Shown here: positions 60,019-64,000 of the stretch, piece by piece
How the letters are laid out: each line of letters begins with the position of its first letter
How positions within the stretch are numbered: the stretch's first letter is position 1
Assembly (NCBI GenBank): GCA_951799445.1
Contig: OX637291.1
Span: 1,552,501-1,616,500, forward strand
DNA length: 64,000 nt
Reading direction: 5' to 3'
Source of the DNA: Pseudisothecium myosuroides
Lineage: Eukaryota > Streptophyta > Bryopsida > Hypnales > Lembophyllaceae
The notes under the pieces: model-generated
What the model saw: only the letters and a program-made list of their open reading frames with translations
Database searches by the model: none
What the model was told of the DNA's origin: nothing
Translations under genes and position numbers: made by a program

Positions 60019-61718
60019 GCTTGAGTATAAGGTATTGATGCCGTAAGAGATAATTCTTCAAGTCTAAGATTTTTAGCTTGAGTGCAAGAGAAGCAAATGC
60101 CAGCTTTAAGAGGCGTAGAAATTGGTTTACAATTTGTCATATTAAACTTGACCAAAAGATCAATAATATACTTGTCTTGAGATAGAATAATTGTCTTTGC
60201 CGTGCGATCTTGTTGTACTTGTATACCTAAGAAATGCTCCACATCATGGTTATCAGTCCTAGCAAACCGATGAGTCAAAGTGGATTTGTGAGTTGATAAG
60301 CACTGGAGGTTGTCAGAGACAAGAATAAGGTCGTCAATATAAAATCCAAGAATAATAAAAGAAAATTGAGATGTCTTAATGATATGAGTTATGAAATTGG
60401 TGTCAGATTTACACTTGAAGAATCCTTGACTAAGAAGAAATTCATCAAATAGTTCATACCAAACATTTGGTGCTTGCTTGAGTCCATATAAAGACTTGTG
60501 CAAGTGACACACTTTGGTTTCACAACCAAGTGCAATAAATCCTTTAGGTTGTGAAATACGGAGTATAAATTTCTTCCTTTAAAACACCATTTAGGAAGGT
60601 TGTTGTAATGTCCATTTGATGAGGGTATAAGGCATGGAGCGCTGTAAGGATAAGAAGTAGTCGTAAAGATGTCATTTCTATGACTGGAGAGAAGGATTCT
60701 CTATAGTCGATACCTTCTTTTTGGGAGAAACCACGTGCCACAGAGCGGGCTTTGTAGAGTGCTAGAGTGCCATCAGCATTATACTTGTGTCGGAACAACC
60801 ATTTGGAACTAACAATAGAGGGATCGGAAGGTCAATCAACCAAGGTCCAAGTTTTATTGGTCATGAAGGAATCATGTTGTTTTTGCAAGGCATCTCGCCA
60901 GTGAGTAGCCTCAAGTCTGGAGAGAGCGGCTTGGACAAAAGTTTGCTCAATTACTTGAGCTAGAAAAGCATAAGCAAATAGATTTTCATCATGAAACTTG
61001 CAAGAGTGCCACTAGCCTTTAGTGGGTCGACTAGAAGTCTGGCAAGGAAGAAAATGAGTTGGTGGTGTACAAACATCTCGACGGTGTGGGGAAATATATG
61101 GTGTAACTAGTTTAGAAGACTTAGGTGGATTGGACATTATAGGTGGTGTTTCTGGCTGAGGTTTAGGTGGCTACAATTGTGTTGGAGAAGAAGTTTCAGA
61201 AGAATCCATTATTTGATAGAAAATAGAAGGATTTGGAGGAGAACTTTGAGTGAAACTAGGAACAACTTCCCAATTAAGTAAAGAGTCTTCGGAAAATACT
61301 ACATCATGACTACTCAAAAGTCATTTAGTTGAGGGCTCATATAATCAATAGCCTTTAATTCCAAGAAGGTCATCATACCCCACAAAGATGCATAGCGTAA
61401 CTTTAGATTCAAGCTTTTTCCTTTTATCATTAGGAATATGAGCGTATGCGATACACCAAAGATTTGCAAATGACTCAGATGTAGCTTGTTGCCTATCTAA
61501 AGTTCATAGGGTCAGTGTAGTTTGATTTAAAACTGAGGAGTATGAGCAATTTTGTAAGTAATATGCTATATATATGGCTTGAACCCAATAAGAGTTGTAT
61601 AATTGAGTAGCTCAAATCATACTTTGTGTAGATTAAAAATGTGATTCTTGCACTCAGCAACACCATTTTGTGAAAGATTATAAAGATTGGTGAGGTGGCA
61701 TTGAATGCCATGCTTTGA
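60011..61718 (-). pseudogene. Ty1/copia integrase C-terminal part and reverse transcriptase (proximal half of the split retrotransposon)
   Basis: Minus-strand frames with stops and shifts show copia landmarks in order: integrase NGVAE-like motif (about 61,670), WLFRHKYNADG, KARSVARGFSQKEGIDY, PVIEMTSLR, LHKSLYGLKQAPNVWYE, and the catalytic FYIDDLILVS. It ends LTASIPYTQAIG at the giant-hAT insertion. The RNase H half at 17,939-18,615 continues the same frame. Its upstream side is cut by the LINE at about 61,719. Confidence 0.9.
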
Positions 61719-63997
61719 ACGGCGAGGAGGGGGGCGAAGCCCCCTTTAAATTAAAATGAACACGAAATACAAATCAAAGGAGAATGGGAGGCACAGTAAA
61801 GTGCCAAATCCCGGCTCCCGAAGTACAGAAAAGCGGTGTCCATTCCGAAGCAAAAGCTAATTCAATGCCAGCTAGAGTTTCTTTGTTTTTAATAACGGTG
61901 TGGAACTGTTTCCACACTGCCATCCCTGAATGTAAAGTAGAAGTCCAAGTCGAACTAATAATTCTGTTTATACTAATCTCTTGTTCTGCATATCGTTTGC
62001 TACATCTATCAGTCCAAATATGCCAAATTAGAAATGTTCTCATTAGATCCCAAGGTTGGTGTTCATAAACGTATTTGCTGAAGTCTCCTCTGATCGGTGT
62101 GTCGAAGTGGCCAAGCAAGGCCTGCTGAAGTGATTTGATTTTGTAATTGTTGGCGGGCGTCGCTAAAGTGTGAAACTTCTTCCACAAGTCCTGGGTGACT
62201 GGGCAATCCCCAAAAAGGTGAGTCGTGGTCTCCATTGTATTCGGATACAAGCTGCATCCCACCTGTGCGTCTGGAATTCGAAATGATAACCAGTCTCCCG
62301 TTACTATGCCTCTGTTCAAAGTCTGCCATAAAAACATGGATTGCTTCTTGGGTCGACTGTTATGCCATAAGAATTTATAAACTCGTCTGATGTCTGGAAC
62401 TTCAAACCCTTGATTTACTAATTCCTGAACCCCTATCGGTCTTTCTCCTTTAGTCTTTAGACCTTGCTTATAGTTACGTCGAGCTGTATATCCATAGAAA
62501 GGTGTCTATAAATTTGTCCATTTTGTCCCAATGCCACTCTCCCGGATCCCAATGGAGGTCAATCAATGATCTCCCTTGAACTGCCCATACTAAGCTGGGC
62601 CTCTCTGATACCTCCTTCGGATTACAATCATAAAATGATCGTGACTGCGCATTCCATCTTACCACTCGAGCATGCTGTAATCATGTAGTAGGTAACTGAA
62701 AATTCCCCGCCTCTTGGATTAGAATGCCCTTTCCCGTGTCGAGATTGAATTTAGTGACCTTGTGCTCATCATTTCCTGATAATCTATAGTGAAAGAATTG
62801 TGAACTCCCGGGTGAGTGGAGCCAAGCAGTTGTACCTCTGACCGTAAATGACCTTGGATCCCATGGTATGTGAGTCAAAATTTTGAGTCTCCTTGCCCGT
62901 CCTTTTTCAGTGACTGTGCCATGCCGAGGTAGTTTTCTCTGGATGTCCGCCATACTGAGCCAGTCAGCTTTCCTGCTATCCCATAAATCTTTAACTTGAG
63001 AAATTCCTGCTTTGGCCCAAAGATGTAATTCCAAATTCGGCCCCATGCCCAACGGGACCGCTTCATCCTCAACAATAAAAGGATTACCAAATAATGGCTG
63101 CCTTAAAACATCTTCTATAATTTCTGGCTTCTTTTGAATTAGATTTCCTCTCACCAAAATAAATGCCTTAATACAAGCCGATAATAAAGGAGAATGATTC
63201 ACCTTCTTAATTCCTTTACTATAGAAGAGCCAATTTGGTGATTCCTGCCACTTCGCATCCCCCAAAGGTTTGCCGGATATGATCTTGTAGCATAGCAATT
63301 TCTTCCACGGTTCATCCCCTGGAGATAATCCTTGAACCACTAATTTTGCCAATAAAGCCCTAGTTTGTAAAAGAGGATCTATAAGCTGAATTCCGCCTTC
63401 TTGTTGAGGTAATATGCAAGCTGTCCATTTTACCCAAGATGTGCACTTGCCTTCATCTCTTCCCGTCCATAAATATTGTGTCATGAGGCCCCTTATAATG
63501 TCGCAATTCTTGACTGATATTCCACAGCAGGCTGCCGTGTACCAACAAGTTGCCAACAAAACCTGATTTATAATAATAACCCGTCCTGCAGTAGAAACCG
63601 TCTTGGCCGCCCATGAACGAAGTTTTTTCTTAATTGTTGCCAAAAGTGGAGCCGTATTAGTGTCTGGTGGGAGATGAAATCCTATCAAAGGACACAAATA
63701 TCTCACCCCGGATCCCTCTGGCACCCACTTCACTCCTAAATCCTCTCCCCAAGAAAAACTTTGTCTGTTCTTTGATGCCCAAATTGCAAATGTCTTATCC
63801 CAATTAAGCTTGGACCCGGAGCCTAAGCAAAAAATAGATAATACCTCATAGGCTTTGTTTAAATTTTCAATAGTACCAAGGAGATAGAGAGCTGTGTCAT
63901 CCGCGTATGATGCATCCGTGACGGTTGATCCATCCAGAAGTGAAAACCCTTGCACTCCATATCGATTGTCTTCTAGCATATATCCCAAAGAGTCCAA
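61719..63997 (-). mobile_element. LINE retrotransposon, 3' part, 5' end outside window
   Basis: The minus-strand element is inserted in the copia integrase region. The frame 62,681-63,997 carries the plant LINE reverse transcriptase (SYADDTALYL, then LRSWAAKTVSTAGRVIIINQ and QEGGIQL). After shifts in 62,340-62,680, the frame 61,774-62,337 has the zinc-binding zf-RVT region (FLWQTLNRGIVTGDWL...CSLYPNTMETTTHLFGDCPV). Frameshifts suggest it is inactive. Target duplication cannot be tested because the 5' end is missing. Confidence 0.85.
61729..61744. other. Stem-loop at the LINE 3' end
   Basis: GGGGGG-CGAA-GCCCCC forms a near-perfect hairpin within about 10 bp of the LINE/copia junction. Some LINEs use a 3' hairpin as the recognition site for their own reverse transcriptase. 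Confidence 0.6.
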
Positions 63998-64000
63998 TAC

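Overview
The window is nuclear DNA of a streptophyte plant (a land plant or charophyte alga) with a large, transposon-rich genome. The evidence is a plant receptor-like kinase with short GT-AG introns, CCCTAAA/TTTAGGG telomere-type repeats, long AT-rich spacers full of diverged repeats, and Ty1/copia, LINE, hAT and CACTA elements. I cannot name the species.

Layout. 1-2,798: the 3' part of a receptor-like kinase gene (+, seven exons). 8,392-10,209: a compact six-exon gene (-) for a 189-aa protein resembling AIRIM/C1orf109, a ribosome-maturation cofactor. 2.8-7.1 kb and 10.4-17.6 kb: AT-rich repeats, including a fold-back element and a MITE. 17,664-61,718: one degenerate Ty1/copia retrotransposon on the minus strand, split into two parts. 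61,719-63,997: a LINE (-) inserted into the same copia copy.

The main result is the object that splits the copia element. It is a single insertion of 41,395 bp (18,616-60,010), bounded by an 8-bp target-site duplication (AGCCAATA) and 11-bp perfect terminal inverted repeats (CTGGGTTGTCA / TGACAACCCAG). With the insertion and one duplication removed, the copia reverse transcriptase/RNase H reading frame joins exactly. An 8-bp duplication is the hAT signature, and the insertion carries a hAT transposase gene (DUF659 type, with a BED-like finger). This is therefore a giant, cargo-carrying hAT element. Besides the transposase (20,574-23,903, -) it carries three other genes: a 1,117-aa RING-finger protein (27,342-44,491, -, interrupted), a 368-aa protein sharing a novel N-terminal domain with the RING protein (50,261-51,367, +), and a 494-aa divergent protein-kinase-like protein (55,146-56,630, +). 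All four genes have the same upstream design: a GC-rich array of CGGTCG-type repeats, then a TATA box, in an otherwise AT-rich element. The same array type lies just inside both ends. The left two genes run leftwards and the right two rightwards, away from an AT-rich centre (45.3-49.2 kb).

Nested in the RING gene is a complete 13,753-bp CACTA (En/Spm) transposon (28,258-42,010; CACTACAAGAAAA ends; 3-bp duplication GGA). It has a TNP2-type transposase gene (-) with several in-frame stops, and a divergent TNPA/TNP1-type gene (+) that contains, in a segment that can be spliced out, an FCP1-like phosphatase domain lacking its catalytic aspartates. The order of events read from nesting is copia first, then the giant hAT, then CACTA. 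The LINE also post-dates copia.
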